Shown: positions 16,249 to 26,134 of the stretch, piece by piece | Layout of the letters: the number at the start of each line of letters is the position of its first letter | Position numbering within the stretch: position 1 is the first letter of the stretch | Assembly (NCBI GenBank): GCA_902601475.1 | Contig: CACKNK010000002.1 | Coordinates: 62,001 to 126,000, forward strand | DNA: 64,000 nt | Direction of reading: 5' to 3' | Source of the DNA: an uncultured SAR86 cluster bacterium | Lineage (GTDB): Bacteria; Pseudomonadota; Gammaproteobacteria; Magnimaribacterales; D2472 | Notes under the pieces: model-generated | The model's input: only the letters and a program-made list of their open reading frames with translations | Told to the model about the DNA's origin: nothing | Database searches by the model: none | Made by a program: the position numbers and the translations under genes

Positions 16249-18936
16249 TTAATGCGCCTCATTCCAATTGTTTCCAGATTCTGCTTCAACAATTAGCGGC
16301 ACCGAGAGGCTAAATGTATTTTCCATAAGGGAAACAATTTGTTCTTGATACTCTTTGGTTTTTGATTTTTTTACTTCAAAGACCAATTCATCATGTACTT
16401 GCATAATCATTTTTATTTCATTACTGGAGTCTGAGTCCTCTATCCAGTGATACACATCTATCATAGCCTTTTTAATGATATCTGCAGCAGAGCCCTGTAA
16501 TGGTCCATTAATCGCTGCTCTTTCTGCGGCTTGTCTTCTAAGGCCATTCCCTGAATTTATTTCAGGCACATGAACCCTTCTGCCCATCACGGTTTCAACA
16601 TAACCTTTTGCTTTTGCCTCCCCTCTAATTGACTCCATGTATGCATTCACTCCCTGATATTTATCAAAATAAGAATCAAGGTATTGTTGAGCATCTTGTC
16701 TTGAAATTCCGAGCTGGCGCGTAAGACCAAATGCTGACATGCCATACATTAAGCCAAAATTAATTGCTTTAGCTTTGCGTCGATGATCAGAGGTTACCTC
16801 ATCAATTGGAATTGAAAATATCTCAGAGGCAGTGGAGGCATGAACATCGAGCCCTTCTTTGAAGGCTCTAGTTAAATTTGTATCTTCAGAAAGATGCGCC
16901 ATGATCCTTAGTTCAATCTGTGAGTAATCAGCAGAAATTATTATATTGCCTGGTTCTGCAATGAAAGCCTGTCTGATCTTTCTACCCTCTTCTGTCTTAA
17001 TGGGAATGTTTTGAAGGTTTGGTTCAGTTGAAGAAAGCCTTCCTGTTGAGGTCACAGCCTGTTGATAAGAGGTATGAACTCTTTTTGTTTGATTGTGAAT
17101 CATTTTCACAAGACTGTCAGTGTAAGTTGATTTAAGTTTTGCTAGACCTCTATACTCCAAAATAACTTTTGGAAGTTCATATTCTTCAGATAGTCGAACA
17201 AGCGTTTCCTCGTTGGTGGAAGGCTGTCCTTTTGGAGTTTTCTTAAGAATTGGTAGTCCAAGTTTATTGAAAAGAATTTCAAGTAACTGCTTGGGTGAAT
17301 CTAAATTAAATTCCTCTCCAGCAATTTTATATGCTTGTTTTTGAAGCTTATCAATTCGTAACGAAAGCTCTTTGGAATAGCTTTCAAGAAAATTTTGATC
17401 GATTTTTACACCATTGGTTTCGATTTTAAGAAGTGCATTTAGGGCAGGTTTCTCAATGGTTTCTAACAAAGTATTTAATGATTTTTCCTTGGCTAATTGG
17501 TCTGAAAAATATTTGAAAAGTCTTAAGGTGATATCAGCATCCTCTGCGGCATATTCTGTTGCAATATCTAGATCCACTTGAGAAAAACTAATTCTTTTTT
17601 TCCCTGTACCAACTACTTCATCAAATTTTGTTGGCTCATAATCCAAATAATTCTTTGCTAAATAATCTAGTCCATGTCGTGATCCAGTACTATTAAATAC
17701 ATAAGATAAAAGCATGGTATCGGCAAAAAAATCAGTGACGGCAAAACCATGTCTTCGTAACACCGGTAAATCAAATTTTAGATTTTGACCAACTAACTTT
17801 TTTTCATTAGCAACAATTACGGGTCCAAGAATGTCTTCTGCATCCGACAATGAAATTTGGTCAGGCGCTCCATCATAATTATGGCCAAAAGGAATGTAAC
17901 AACCTTCGCCTGATTTAGTGCTTAGAGATATCCCTAGTAGATTCGTGGTCTTTGTATCCAGTGAATCGGTTTCAGTATCTATTGCGAAGACATTTGATTG
18001 GCTGATTTCTTCGCAAACTTTTAAAAGGGCATCTTTGTCTAGTACACAAACATAATTACTTTTTATTGTCTTGGGTTTTGTTTTATTTTGTGGGGTTGAG
18101 ATCCAGGCATTAAATTCAAGCTCGATGAATAATGCTTCTAGCTCCTTAGTGTTTTCTTCAACTGCAATTAATTTATCAATACTAATTTCAAGATCAACAT
18201 CCTTTTTAAGTGATACCAACTCAACATTCCTTGCCAAATCGTCTATGGAATTTCTAAAGGATTCTCCAACAGCGCCTTTAAGTGATTCAGCATTATCAAT
18301 TATTGTTGAAATATCTTGATATTCATTCAGCCATTTAGATGCGGTTTTTGGCCCTACCTTTGGAACACCTGGAATGTTATCAGATGAATCTCCAACTAAA
18401 GCCAGGTATTCAATAATTTGATTTGGCTTCACATTGAATTTCTTTTCTACCCCTTTTTCATCGAACTCTTCACTGGTCATTGTGTTCATCATCGATACGC
18501 TTCCGTCTTCGACAAGCTGCATCAAATCTTTATCAAGACTAGAGATAATAATTTCGTATTTTGACTTAAGCTCCTCTGCAAGAGTTGCTATTACATCATC
18601 TGCTTCAACTCCTTTAATCTCTATGACTGGAGCCGCCATGGAATTACAAATAGATTTTAATGGCTCAAGTTGTTCAACAAGCTCTTTTGGCATAGGCGGC
18701 CGATTTGCTTTGTAAGTATTAAGAATCTCATGTCTGAAATTTTTTCCCTTTGCATCAAAGACAGTAATTATTTTTGATTCTGGATGTTCTTTTTTTAAAT
18801 TTCTCAGCATATTAACAACACCTTTAATTGCCCCAGTAGGAAGTCCTTTAGAAGTCGTTAGAGGTGGCATAGCATGAAATGCTCTATAAAGATATGAGGA
18901 GCCATCAATTAAAAAAACTTTGTTTTTGGATGCCAT
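16249..18936 (-). CDS. polA: DNA polymerase I
   Basis: The full three-domain enzyme is 895 residues. The N-terminal 5'-3' exonuclease begins FLIDGSSYLYRAFHAMPPL. The proofreading domain keeps its acidic residues (FAIDTETDS, NLKFDLPVL, YAAEDADIT), so it should be active. The polymerase domain has SADYSQIELRIMAHLS (motif A), RRKAKAINFGLMYG (motif B) and QVHDELVFE (motif C). It functions in Okazaki fragment processing and repair. The gene is convergent with the Coq4-like gene and divergent from dsbB. Confidence 0.98.
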   Translation of the reverse strand: MASKNKVFLIDGSSYLYRAFHAMPPLTTSKGLPTGAIKGVVNMLRNLKKEHPESKIITVFDAKGKNFRHEILNTYKANRPPMPKELVEQLEPLKSICNSMAAPVIEIKGVEADDVIATLAEELKSKYEIIISSLDKDLMQLVEDGSVSMMNTMTSEEFDEKGVEKKFNVKPNQIIEYLALVGDSSDNIPGVPKVGPKTASKWLNEYQDISTIIDNAESLKGAVGESFRNSIDDLARNVELVSLKKDVDLEISIDKLIAVEENTKELEALFIELEFNAWISTPQNKTKPKTIKSNYVCVLDKDALLKVCEEISQSNVFAIDTETDSLDTKTTNLLGISLSTKSGEGCYIPFGHNYDGAPDQISLSDAEDILGPVIVANEKKLVGQNLKFDLPVLRRHGFAVTDFFADTMLLSYVFNSTGSRHGLDYLAKNYLDYEPTKFDEVVGTGKKRISFSQVDLDIATEYAAEDADITLRLFKYFSDQLAKEKSLNTLLETIEKPALNALLKIETNGVKIDQNFLESYSKELSLRIDKLQKQAYKIAGEEFNLDSPKQLLEILFNKLGLPILKKTPKGQPSTNEETLVRLSEEYELPKVILEYRGLAKLKSTYTDSLVKMIHNQTKRVHTSYQQAVTSTGRLSSTEPNLQNIPIKTEEGRKIRQAFIAEPGNIIISADYSQIELRIMAHLSEDTNLTRAFKEGLDVHASTASEIFSIPIDEVTSDHRRKAKAINFGLMYGMSAFGLTRQLGISRQDAQQYLDSYFDKYQGVNAYMESIRGEAKAKGYVETVMGRRVHVPEINSGNGLRRQAAERAAINGPLQGSAADIIKKAMIDVYHWIEDSDSSNEIKMIMQVHDELVFEVKKSKTKEYQEQIVSLMENTFSLSVPLIVEAESGNNWNEAH

Positions 18937-19006
18937 ATTTTATTATCTCACCTGCATAAATTTTGTTCCAACGGATATATAATTTAGCTATCTTAATGAT
19001 TGCTCT

Positions 19007-19489
19007 GTGAACTACTTAATTAAACATCATAACTTGGTAATATTTTTTATATGCTTGGGCTTGTTGATTGGGGCTTTCATATTTGATGCTTTGGGTATTT
19101 ATCCTTGCCCTATGTGTATTGTGCAAAGGTGGTGTTTTGCTTTTGCTGGGTTGTCTGCATTAGGGTTATCAATTTTTAAAAATAACTATCTCAACAGGCT
19201 CTTGACGGTAGTGCTATATGGGTTTTTGATTTTTGGAATACTATTTTCTTCTAGACAGATTTTTGTGCAAAACCTCCCCATAGATGAGCTGATGTCTATA
19301 GGTGGTTGCGGCATGCCATTTAGTACCATGGTTGAATATCAGGGTTTATTTAATGCCTTAATAATGGCTTATCAGGGCGGGCCCTCTTGCGCTGAAGATG
19401 GCTGGAGATTTATTTTTAACTTTGCTGAGTGGGCGCTAATTGCATTTTTAGGGATGACCTTTTTGAAAACAATTAGTGCTTTAAAGTAA
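19007..19489 (+). CDS. dsbB: disulfide bond formation protein DsbB
   Basis: DsbB reoxidises DsbA and passes electrons to quinone. The 160-residue protein has four predicted membrane helices. The first cysteine pair is in GIYPCPMCIVQRW (about 31-43), and the second pair is in GGCGMPF and PSCAEDGW, as in the family. The only sensible start is the GTG at 19007; the nearby ATG at 18997 is out of frame and stops after four codons. A TATAAT at 18978 could be a -10 element. A terminator hairpin follows directly. Confidence 0.93.
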   Translation: MNYLIKHHNLVIFFICLGLLIGAFIFDALGIYPCPMCIVQRWCFAFAGLSALGLSIFKNNYLNRLLTVVLYGFLIFGILFSSRQIFVQNLPIDELMSIGGCGMPFSTMVEYQGLFNALIMAYQGGPSCAEDGWRFIFNFAEWALIAFLGMTFLKTISALK

Positions 19490-19493
19490 AGAT

Positions 19494-19520
19494 AATGTAG
19501 CAAAACTACATTTTATTATA
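19494..19520 (+). terminator. intrinsic terminator after dsbB
   Basis: AATGTAG and CTACATT form a 7-bp stem around CAAAA, followed by TTTATTATAT. The hairpin begins five bases after the dsbB stop. The stem is short and AT-rich, but the T-rich tail and position favour termination. It is one of very few terminator-like structures in this compact window. Confidence 0.6.
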
Positions 19521-19600
19521 TCTGTGATCCCTTTATTATAAGGTTTTCCAAATTTCTTGACCTAAGTATCCATTTAAAATTTAATTTCACTACACACAGA

Positions 19601-19628
19601 TAGACACAAGTATTTATCAACCTATAAT
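19601..19628 (+). promoter_or_regulatory. putative promoter giving a leaderless pckA transcript
   Basis: TAGACA (19601-19606), a 16-base spacer and a perfect TATAAT (19623-19628) form a strong sigma70-like promoter. The pckA ATG is at 19637, eight bases after the -10 element, so transcription should begin at or next to the start codon. There is no Shine-Dalgarno in ATTTATAT. A second candidate, TTGACC at 19557 with TTTAAT at 19580, would give a leadered mRNA. Confidence 0.55.
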
Positions 19629-19636
19629 ATTTATAT

Positions 19637-21184
19637 ATGAGCAATGATCAGTCAGCTTTGACCAAAGAATTTTGTTTATCTGCACAAGAGCTTCTTGATA
19701 AGGCTATTGAAAATGGTGAAGGTATCATTGCATCTAACGGAGCCTTATCTGTTGAGACAGGCGAAAGAACAGGCAGAAGTCCTAATGACAGATTTATTGT
19801 TAAAGAACCTAGCACGGAAGATTTAATTGACTGGGGTGAGATTAACAAACCCTTTGAAGTAGATGCATTTAATTTGCTTTGGGATAAAGTTCACTCTTAT
19901 TTAGCGGAAAAAGATAGATACAAATCTAATGTGCACGTCGGCTCACATGACGAGCACTATATCCCAATTAATATTACAACTGAAACAGCATGGCATAACA
20001 TGTTCTCGCAATTAATTTTTGTCTGTCCAGATGAATTTAATCCAAAGGAAAAACAGTGTTGGGAAATTTTAAGTGCTCCAAATTTTGAGTGCGACCCTGC
20101 AGTCGATGGAACTAATTCAGAAGCAAGTGTGATAATTAATTTTGCAAAGAGAAAGGTCATAATTGCTGGCATGAAATATGCAGGAGAAATGAAAAAAGCA
20201 ATGTTCTCTGTTCAAAATTTCCTCCTTCCAGAAAAAGATGTTCTGCCAATGCATTGCTCAGCAAATGTGGATGCTAATGGAAAAGTTGCTTTATTTTTTG
20301 GCTTGTCTGGTACTGGAAAAACAACCCTATCAGCTGATCCATCGTGTCACCTTATTGGTGATGATGAGCATGGATGGTCTGAGGGTTCTGTATTTAACTT
20401 TGAAGGCGGCTGTTATGCAAAATGCATAGATCTTTCCGAGGAGAATGAGCCTGTTATTTGGAAAGCAATTAAAAAAGGCAGCATCATTGAAAATGTAATT
20501 TTAGATGATCAACTGGTGCCTGATTATGCTGATACATCTCTTACTCAAAATTCACGTTGTTGTTATCCAAGATCTCATGTTGAAAAAGCAGTCCCCACAA
20601 ACAATGGGCCTGAACCTGAAGTTGTAATTTTTCTGACTTGTGATTTAACTGGTGTTCTGCCCCCGGTTTCAATCCTTAGTAAGGAAGCAGCTGCATACCA
20701 TTTTTTGAGTGGCTATACAGCAAAAGTAGGTTCTACAGAGGTTGGTTCTACATCTGCAATTGAGTCAACATTTTCAACTTGCTTTGGTGCACCTTTTTTC
20801 CCTAGGCCTGCTGGTGTTTATGCTGATCTGCTAATCAAAAGAATAGAATCTTTTAATTCTCAAGTTTATTTGGTTAATACGGGCTGGACTGGAGGCCCAC
20901 ATGGTGTTGGTGAAAGATTTAGTATCCCCACTACAAGGAGAATTGTTAATGCTATTCAAGCTGGGGAACTAAAAACCACAGAAAAAACAATGCTTGATGG
21001 TTTAAATTTAGAAATCCCAAATCATATTGAAGGGGTTGATAAGAACATACTCAACCCTAGACAAACATGGGATAATGCTGATGATTATGATGAGGCTGCA
21101 AAAAAACTAATAGCTCAATTTGAAGAAAATTTTAAAAAATTTAACGTTAGACCAGAAATCTCCAAGGCCGGACCTAGCATGTAG
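19637..21184 (+). CDS. pckA: phosphoenolpyruvate carboxykinase (ATP)
   Basis: PckA converts oxaloacetate and ATP to PEP and CO2, the entry step of gluconeogenesis. The P-loop [15 protein letters not shown], the following LIGDDEHGW metal site, and [20 protein letters not shown] near the N-terminus identify the ATP-dependent class. The 515-residue length is typical. The start is supported by alignment of the N-terminal GALSVxTGxxTGRSP segment. No ribosome-binding site precedes it. With fba, pgk and tkt it suggests growth on amino acids or organic acids. Confidence 0.97.
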   Translation: MSNDQSALTKEFCLSAQELLDKAIENGEGIIASNGALSVETGERTGRSPNDRFIVKEPSTEDLIDWGEINKPFEVDAFNLLWDKVHSYLAEKDRYKSNVHVGSHDEHYIPINITTETAWHNMFSQLIFVCPDEFNPKEKQCWEILSAPNFECDPAVDGTNSEASVIINFAKRKVIIAGMKYAGEMKKAMFSVQNFLLPEKDVLPMHCSANVDANGKVALFFGLSGTGKTTLSADPSCHLIGDDEHGWSEGSVFNFEGGCYAKCIDLSEENEPVIWKAIKKGSIIENVILDDQLVPDYADTSLTQNSRCCYPRSHVEKAVPTNNGPEPEVVIFLTCDLTGVLPPVSILSKEAAAYHFLSGYTAKVGSTEVGSTSAIESTFSTCFGAPFFPRPAGVYADLLIKRIESFNSQVYLVNTGWTGGPHGVGERFSIPTTRRIVNAIQAGELKTTEKTMLDGLNLEIPNHIEGVDKNILNPRQTWDNADDYDEAAKKLIAQFEENFKKFNVRPEISKAGPSM

Positions 21185-21195
21185 GGTTAGGATAA

Positions 21196-22737
21196 ATGAC
21201 TAGTGCTAACTTTGAAAAAGCACTTGTTGCCCTAAGTAATAGAAAGTTCTTTAAAAATATTTCAATTTCAAGAGGGATAGAGCGTGAGGCTTTACGTTCA
21301 AATCTCAATGGAGTTATTTCTAAAACCCCGCATCCTAAATCCCTAGGGTCTGCATTAACAAACCCCTTTATAACGACTGATTTTGCTGAGGCGCTGATAG
21401 AAATGGTTACGCCAACTTTTGATACAGTTGAAGGATTACATAGTTTTCTTGAAAATCTGGATTTTTTTGTAAAAGAAAATCTTAATGATGAGATTCTCTG
21501 GAACGCTTCTATGCCATGTGAATTAGGTGATGAAAAACAAATACAAATTGCTGAGTACGGTGTTAGTAATACAGGAAGGTTAAAAAACATATATCGGAGA
21601 GGCTTACGTGAACGCTATGGCTCTGCCATGCAATGTGTTTCTGGAATTCATTACAATTTTTCTCTCTCAAAAAAGAGCTGGCAAGATTTTTTGAATCAAA
21701 ATGAATCTAATCAAGCAGAAATAGATAAAGCTTATTTTGGCCTAATTCGAAATGTTAAAAGGAATTATTGGCTTATTGCATATTTATTTGGAGCCAGCCC
21801 GATATGCCATCAATCATTTCTCCAAAAAAGAGAGCACGAATTAATAGAAACAAAAACGGATCTTTATGCGGAAACATCTACCAGCCTGAGAATGAGCGAC
21901 ATCGGCTATCAGAGTCTTGAACAGGATAATCTGAAAATTTCATATGATGATTTGGATACCTTTGTGTCAGGTTTAGTTGATGGAATTAAAAACCCATCAA
22001 AGAGGTTTGAAAAAATAGGACTCTTTGATAAGCAAAATTATCCGTTACAAATTAGTAATGGAATCCTGCAAATTGAGAATGAGCTTTATGAAGTAGTTAG
22101 GCCAAAAAGAAAGGTTCTTGCTGGAGAGAGACCAGCAAATATTCTAATGTCAAAGGGTGTCGAGTATGTTGAATTTAGAGGATTAGATATTAATCCTTAT
22201 GAACCTGTTGGTATTAGCAAAGAACAAATACAATTTTTGGATCTTTTCTTGCTGCATTGTCTGATTAATGAGTCACCTATGCTTGAAAACAATGAGAGTA
22301 AGATCATAAAGGAAAATAACAGAGCTGTTATATATAAAGGCAGAGATAAACAAACAACAATTTTTATTGAAGGTAAGGAAATATCAATAAATGAAGCAGC
22401 AAAGAATTTACTTGAAGAAATTTTAGCAATAGGCAATGAGATGGCTTTACATGATCAATCTCTAAAAAAATTAACGGAAGAATTTATTCCAACTGTCGGC
22501 CCAATATCTAAAAAGATAATGTCAGATATTTTTGATAATCAAAAAACTCATTGTGAGTTGATTTTGGAATTATCAAAACATCATCATGAAAACAAAAAAT
22601 ATAATGATAGATCTCAATTAGATAACTTTGAAAAGGCTTCAAATCAATCAATTGATGAGCAAACGAAACTCGAAGAAAAAGATAAAATTGATATAATCGA
22701 ATATCTTAACAATTTTAACCAAAGTCTAAGGGGATAG
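21196..22737 (+). CDS. gshA: glutamate-cysteine ligase
   Basis: GshA joins glutamate and cysteine, the first step of glutathione synthesis. The N-terminus SRGIEREALRSNLNG and the segments ALTNPFITTDFAEALIEMVTP and SGIHYNFSL are characteristic of the gammaproteobacterial GshA family; 513 residues is standard (E. coli 518). It follows pckA by 11 bases and its last codons contain the AAGGGGA ribosome-binding site of the next gene. gshB is not in the window. Confidence 0.95.
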   Translation: MTSANFEKALVALSNRKFFKNISISRGIEREALRSNLNGVISKTPHPKSLGSALTNPFITTDFAEALIEMVTPTFDTVEGLHSFLENLDFFVKENLNDEILWNASMPCELGDEKQIQIAEYGVSNTGRLKNIYRRGLRERYGSAMQCVSGIHYNFSLSKKSWQDFLNQNESNQAEIDKAYFGLIRNVKRNYWLIAYLFGASPICHQSFLQKREHELIETKTDLYAETSTSLRMSDIGYQSLEQDNLKISYDDLDTFVSGLVDGIKNPSKRFEKIGLFDKQNYPLQISNGILQIENELYEVVRPKRKVLAGERPANILMSKGVEYVEFRGLDINPYEPVGISKEQIQFLDLFLLHCLINESPMLENNESKIIKENNRAVIYKGRDKQTTIFIEGKEISINEAAKNLLEEILAIGNEMALHDQSLKKLTEEFIPTVGPISKKIMSDIFDNQKTHCELILELSKHHHENKKYNDRSQLDNFEKASNQSIDEQTKLEEKDKIDIIEYLNNFNQSLRG

Positions 22738-22738
22738 T

Positions 22739-23752
22739 ATGAAGGCGCTTAATTGCATTGAATTAGCTGGTCAGGAAAAATGGTCAGAAACACTTCAATA
22801 TATCGAAGTTGATGACCCGATCCCAGGCAATAATGAAATTTTAATAGGCCTAAAAGCGGCTAGTGTTAATTTCCCTGATGTATTAATGGTTCAAGGCCTG
22901 TACCAATTCCAGCCGCCCATGCCTTTCATTCCAGGTGCGGAAGCAGCGGGTGTTGTGGAGAAAGTTGGATCAGGCGTCACTGACTTTGATGAGGGTGATC
23001 ACGTTTTTGTGATGACAGGAAATGGATGTTTTGCAGAAAAACTAGTTGCAGATCAATCTAGAGTGCAGAAGATCCCAAAAGAAATGGACCTTCAGGTCGC
23101 TGCAGGACTTGCCATGACTTATGGAACTTCACTATATGCACTTAAACAAAGAGCCGACCTTCAGGCAGGAGAAACATTATTGGTTCTTGGAGCAGCAGGT
23201 GGGGTTGGTTTGGCTGCTGTTGAGCTAGGCAAGTCTATGGGTGCAAAGGTTATTGCTGCAGCTTCAACACAGGAAAAGGTAGATATTTGTCTTGAGCATG
23301 GAGCAGATGAAGGGTTTGTTTATAAATCGGGCAATATGAATAGAGACGAACAAAAAGAGTTCTCAAATAAAATTAAAGAACTTACTGGGGGCATGGGTGC
23401 TAATGTGGTTTACGATCCTGTCGGGGGATCCTTTAGTGAGCCTGCTATTCGTGCAACAGCTTGGGAAGGGAGATATTTAGTAATTGGTTTTGCAGCTGGA
23501 GAAATACCAAAGCCACCCCTTAATCTTGCATTGTTAAAAAGTTGTCAAATTGTAGGTGTTTTTTGGGGTGCATGGACTGCAATGTTTCCTAAAGAAAATC
23601 AAGAAAACTTTGAAGAACTTTTTGAGCTTTTAGAAGCAGGCAAAATTAATCCTCGTATAAAAGATAAATTTAAGCTTGAAGATTCAGCAAAAGCAATTGC
23701 GCACCTAGCTGAAAGGAAGGCAACTGGAAAAGTAATTGTTGAAATCGCATAA
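22739..23752 (+). CDS. zinc-independent NAD(P)H:quinone oxidoreductase (MDR superfamily)
   Basis: This 337-residue medium-chain dehydrogenase/reductase has the N-terminal GroES-like fold (AASVNFPDVLMVQGLYQFQPPMPFIPGAEAAGVV) and the nucleotide-binding motif GAAGGVGLAAVELGKSMGAKVI. The catalytic and structural zinc cysteines of alcohol dehydrogenases are absent, placing it in the quinone oxidoreductase group. Substrate is not predictable; a role in detoxifying quinones or enones next to glutathione synthesis is plausible. A strong ribosome-binding site overlaps the gshA stop. Confidence 0.88.
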   Translation: MKALNCIELAGQEKWSETLQYIEVDDPIPGNNEILIGLKAASVNFPDVLMVQGLYQFQPPMPFIPGAEAAGVVEKVGSGVTDFDEGDHVFVMTGNGCFAEKLVADQSRVQKIPKEMDLQVAAGLAMTYGTSLYALKQRADLQAGETLLVLGAAGGVGLAAVELGKSMGAKVIAAASTQEKVDICLEHGADEGFVYKSGNMNRDEQKEFSNKIKELTGGMGANVVYDPVGGSFSEPAIRATAWEGRYLVIGFAAGEIPKPPLNLALLKSCQIVGVFWGAWTAMFPKENQENFEELFELLEAGKINPRIKDKFKLEDSAKAIAHLAERKATGKVIVEIA

Positions 23753-24620
23753 ATTAACACTGATTGGTTTTTTGTTCTTATGCATTTCATGCACGAATGA
23801 GTCTGATGAAAAAATGAAAGTAATACATAAAGATAATCCTGACTTTCAAACAGAAGAATATCGAAAGATTTTTCTAGATGGAACTCACAATACCAGAGAG
23901 CTTGGTGGGTATGAAACAACAGATGGAAAAAAAGTTAAATGGGGAGTCTTATATCGGTCTGATAAATTATCTGACCTCTCAACAGATGATCAGGAATACT
24001 TATCATCGCTGGGCATTAAAAATGTTATCGACTTCAGGTCAAGTAATGAAAAATCTGAAGATCCAGACCTAATCCCCGATGGTATGCGATACATCCAATT
24101 ACCGATTGAGGCAGACGGTGCCATTCGACCTAAAGTTGAAGCTATGATGAGAGGCCAAGATCAGGGTGATTTGGGCGAATTGCTTGTTGAAGCAAATGCA
24201 GAATTTGTATCAAAATACAAAGGTGTCTACAAAGACTTCCTTGAAACCCTCGCAAACGAACAAAAACCCTCTCTTTTCCATTGTACAGCCGGAAAAGATC
24301 GAGCTGGATTTGCAGCAGCCATAACGTTGCTAGCTGTTGGCGTCCCAATGGAAACAGTAATAAATGATTACATGAAAACAAATGAATACACCAAAGAATT
24401 CGTTGATGATTACTTAAAGAAGATTAAACTTTACTCCCTTAATCAAGCAGATGTAGACCAATTAAGGCCAATAATGGGCGTGGAAGAAAGATTCATTATT
24501 GCTGCCATGGATAGAATTGTTGAAGATTACGGTTCAATAGAAAACTTTATTGCTGAAGGGCTTGAAATTGACGACGAAACCCTAGGAAAACTTAAAAATT
24601 TTCTCTTAGAGGAATCCTGA
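23736..24620 (+). CDS. tyrosine phosphatase-like lipoprotein
   Basis: The protein has the PTP signature HCTAGKDRAGF (CX5R) and an upstream GVLYRSDKLSDLSTDDQEYL...VIDFRS segment, as in the Y_phosphatase3 family of dual-specificity or lipid phosphatases. The N-terminus KLTLIGFLFLCISC looks like a type II signal peptide, so the enzyme is probably a periplasm-facing lipoprotein. Initiation is from a TTG (23736 or 23739) inside the 3' end of the preceding gene. Substrate, phosphotyrosine versus phosphoinositide-like lipid, is unknown. It is convergent with sco, with no bases between the stops. Confidence 0.82.
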   Translation: MLKSHKLTLIGFLFLCISCTNESDEKMKVIHKDNPDFQTEEYRKIFLDGTHNTRELGGYETTDGKKVKWGVLYRSDKLSDLSTDDQEYLSSLGIKNVIDFRSSNEKSEDPDLIPDGMRYIQLPIEADGAIRPKVEAMMRGQDQGDLGELLVEANAEFVSKYKGVYKDFLETLANEQKPSLFHCTAGKDRAGFAAAITLLAVGVPMETVINDYMKTNEYTKEFVDDYLKKIKLYSLNQADVDQLRPIMGVEERFIIAAMDRIVEDYGSIENFIAEGLEIDDETLGKLKNFLLEES

Positions 24621-25265
24621 TTAATAAGCTACTGATTGATAAGTTAGAAGTAAATTCTCTTTAATAAAAGGCGGTCTAAAATAGCCTAAGTATTTTTGAT
24701 CGGGTCCGATCAAAATAATATTATTCATATGATTATCTAAATGATTTGCATGGCCAGAATGATTTTTCTGTTTGGGTGATGTGACCATGACGTCTAGTTG
24801 TGTTGCTAGATTAACCAACATTGGACGAACTGCTACTGCTCCGTAAAAATTTTTATTAAATCCTTTTGCATACATATCGATTTCACTGGGTGTATCGTTT
24901 TCTGGATCAATAGAAATTAAAAGTACCTGCTTATCGCTTAAATCCATACCTTTTTCAGATAATGTCAAAAAAAGTTCCCTAATCATGGACATAGAAACAG
25001 GGCATTCGTCTGGGCAATTAGTAAAACCAAAATAAACTAGCGTCCATTTATCCTTTAAAAAGTCCTTAGTAATCTTGGTATTATTTGAAGAGATGAATTC
25101 AAAATTAGAAATCTCCTTAGGCTGACTAAGTGAATAATAACCGTTCACCAAAAGTTCGCTCCTGGAAAGTTCGCGTGGTGTTGTTAGTTTATTTACAAAT
25201 AAAGTCAGGACAGTAGCCATAAATAAAATTATTAAAATGATTGAGATCGAAATATTTCTGTTCAT
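24621..25265 (-). CDS. SCO1/SenC-family copper chaperone for cytochrome oxidase
   Basis: A 214-residue protein with one N-terminal membrane anchor and a thioredoxin-like domain. The copper-binding CxxxC is in FGFTNCPDECPVSM, and a histidine-rich segment (NHSGHANHLDNH) lies where the family has its third copper ligand. SCO proteins deliver copper to the CuA site of subunit II. It is last in the cytochrome oxidase cluster and overlaps ctaB by four bases. Confidence 0.93.
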   Translation of the reverse strand: MNRNISISIILIILFMATVLTLFVNKLTTPRELSRSELLVNGYYSLSQPKEISNFEFISSNNTKITKDFLKDKWTLVYFGFTNCPDECPVSMSMIRELFLTLSEKGMDLSDKQVLLISIDPENDTPSEIDMYAKGFNKNFYGAVAVRPMLVNLATQLDVMVTSPKQKNHSGHANHLDNHMNNIILIGPDQKYLGYFRPPFIKENLLLTYQSVAY

Positions 25266-26134
25266 AACATGAAATGATCAATTAATAATGCTAAAAAAAT
25301 AAGAAAAATATAATAAATTGAATATTGAAATGTTGGCATGGCAAGACTATTTGAATCATCAACATACAAACTAAATGCATACCATAAAAAAATTAATCCA
25401 AGCACAAGAGCTGAAACTAAATAAAATGCTCCGGACATCATTACAAAATAGGGAAATAGACTCACCAACAGCATGATGATCGTATAAAGAATAATTTGTA
25501 ATTTTGTAAACGAAATGCCATGTGTAACTGGAAGCATTGGGATATTTTCTTTGGCATATTCATCTTTTCTATGAATAGCTAAAGCCCAAAAATGTGGTGG
25601 CGTCCACGCAAAAATAATCAACACCAGCAAAAGAGCGTTAGGATCTATGCTCCCTGTAATAGAACTCCAACCCAAAAGAGGAGGCGCAGCTCCGGCAAGG
25701 CCACCGATCACTATGTTTTGAGGCGTTGCTCTTTTTAAAAAAACTGTATAAATAATTGCATAGCCTATCAATGAAGCAATTGTTAGATATGCTGTCAGCG
25801 CATTTACATATCTGTACAAAATGGCATAGCCAATTAAGCCGATGACAATAGCAAATGAGATTGCTTTGCTGGAAGAAATTTCTCCTTGAGGTATTGGTCT
25901 TTCACTTGTTCTTGACATATTAGCATCAACTTTTTGATCAACCACTTGATTAATGGCAGCGGCAGAGGCTGCACATAAACCAATACCTATGAGTGAAATT
26001 AAAATTAATAATGGATTGAAGTTAGATCCGTTAGTTGCCAATAATGATCCGATTAATGAAGTTATTAGCATCATAAAAACAACATTTGGTTTACATAGAT
26101 GATAGTAACTTCTGAGTATGCTCATTTTTTCCAA
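25262..26134 (-). CDS. ctaB: protoheme IX farnesyltransferase (heme O synthase)
   Basis: A UbiA-superfamily membrane prenyltransferase of 290 residues with about nine hydrophobic helices. The prenyl-diphosphate motif appears as NQVVDQKVDANMSRTSERP, the CtaB/CyoE form (NxxxDxxxDxxMxRTxxRP). It converts heme B to heme O, the substrate of CtaA encoded just upstream (overlap 13 bases). The neighbours are aa3 oxidase genes, so the name ctaB is preferred over cyoE. Confidence 0.95.
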   Translation of the reverse strand: MEKMSILRSYYHLCKPNVVFMMLITSLIGSLLATNGSNFNPLLILISLIGIGLCAASAAAINQVVDQKVDANMSRTSERPIPQGEISSSKAISFAIVIGLIGYAILYRYVNALTAYLTIASLIGYAIIYTVFLKRATPQNIVIGGLAGAAPPLLGWSSITGSIDPNALLLVLIIFAWTPPHFWALAIHRKDEYAKENIPMLPVTHGISFTKLQIILYTIIMLLVSLFPYFVMMSGAFYLVSALVLGLIFLWYAFSLYVDDSNSLAMPTFQYSIYYIFLIFLALLIDHFML

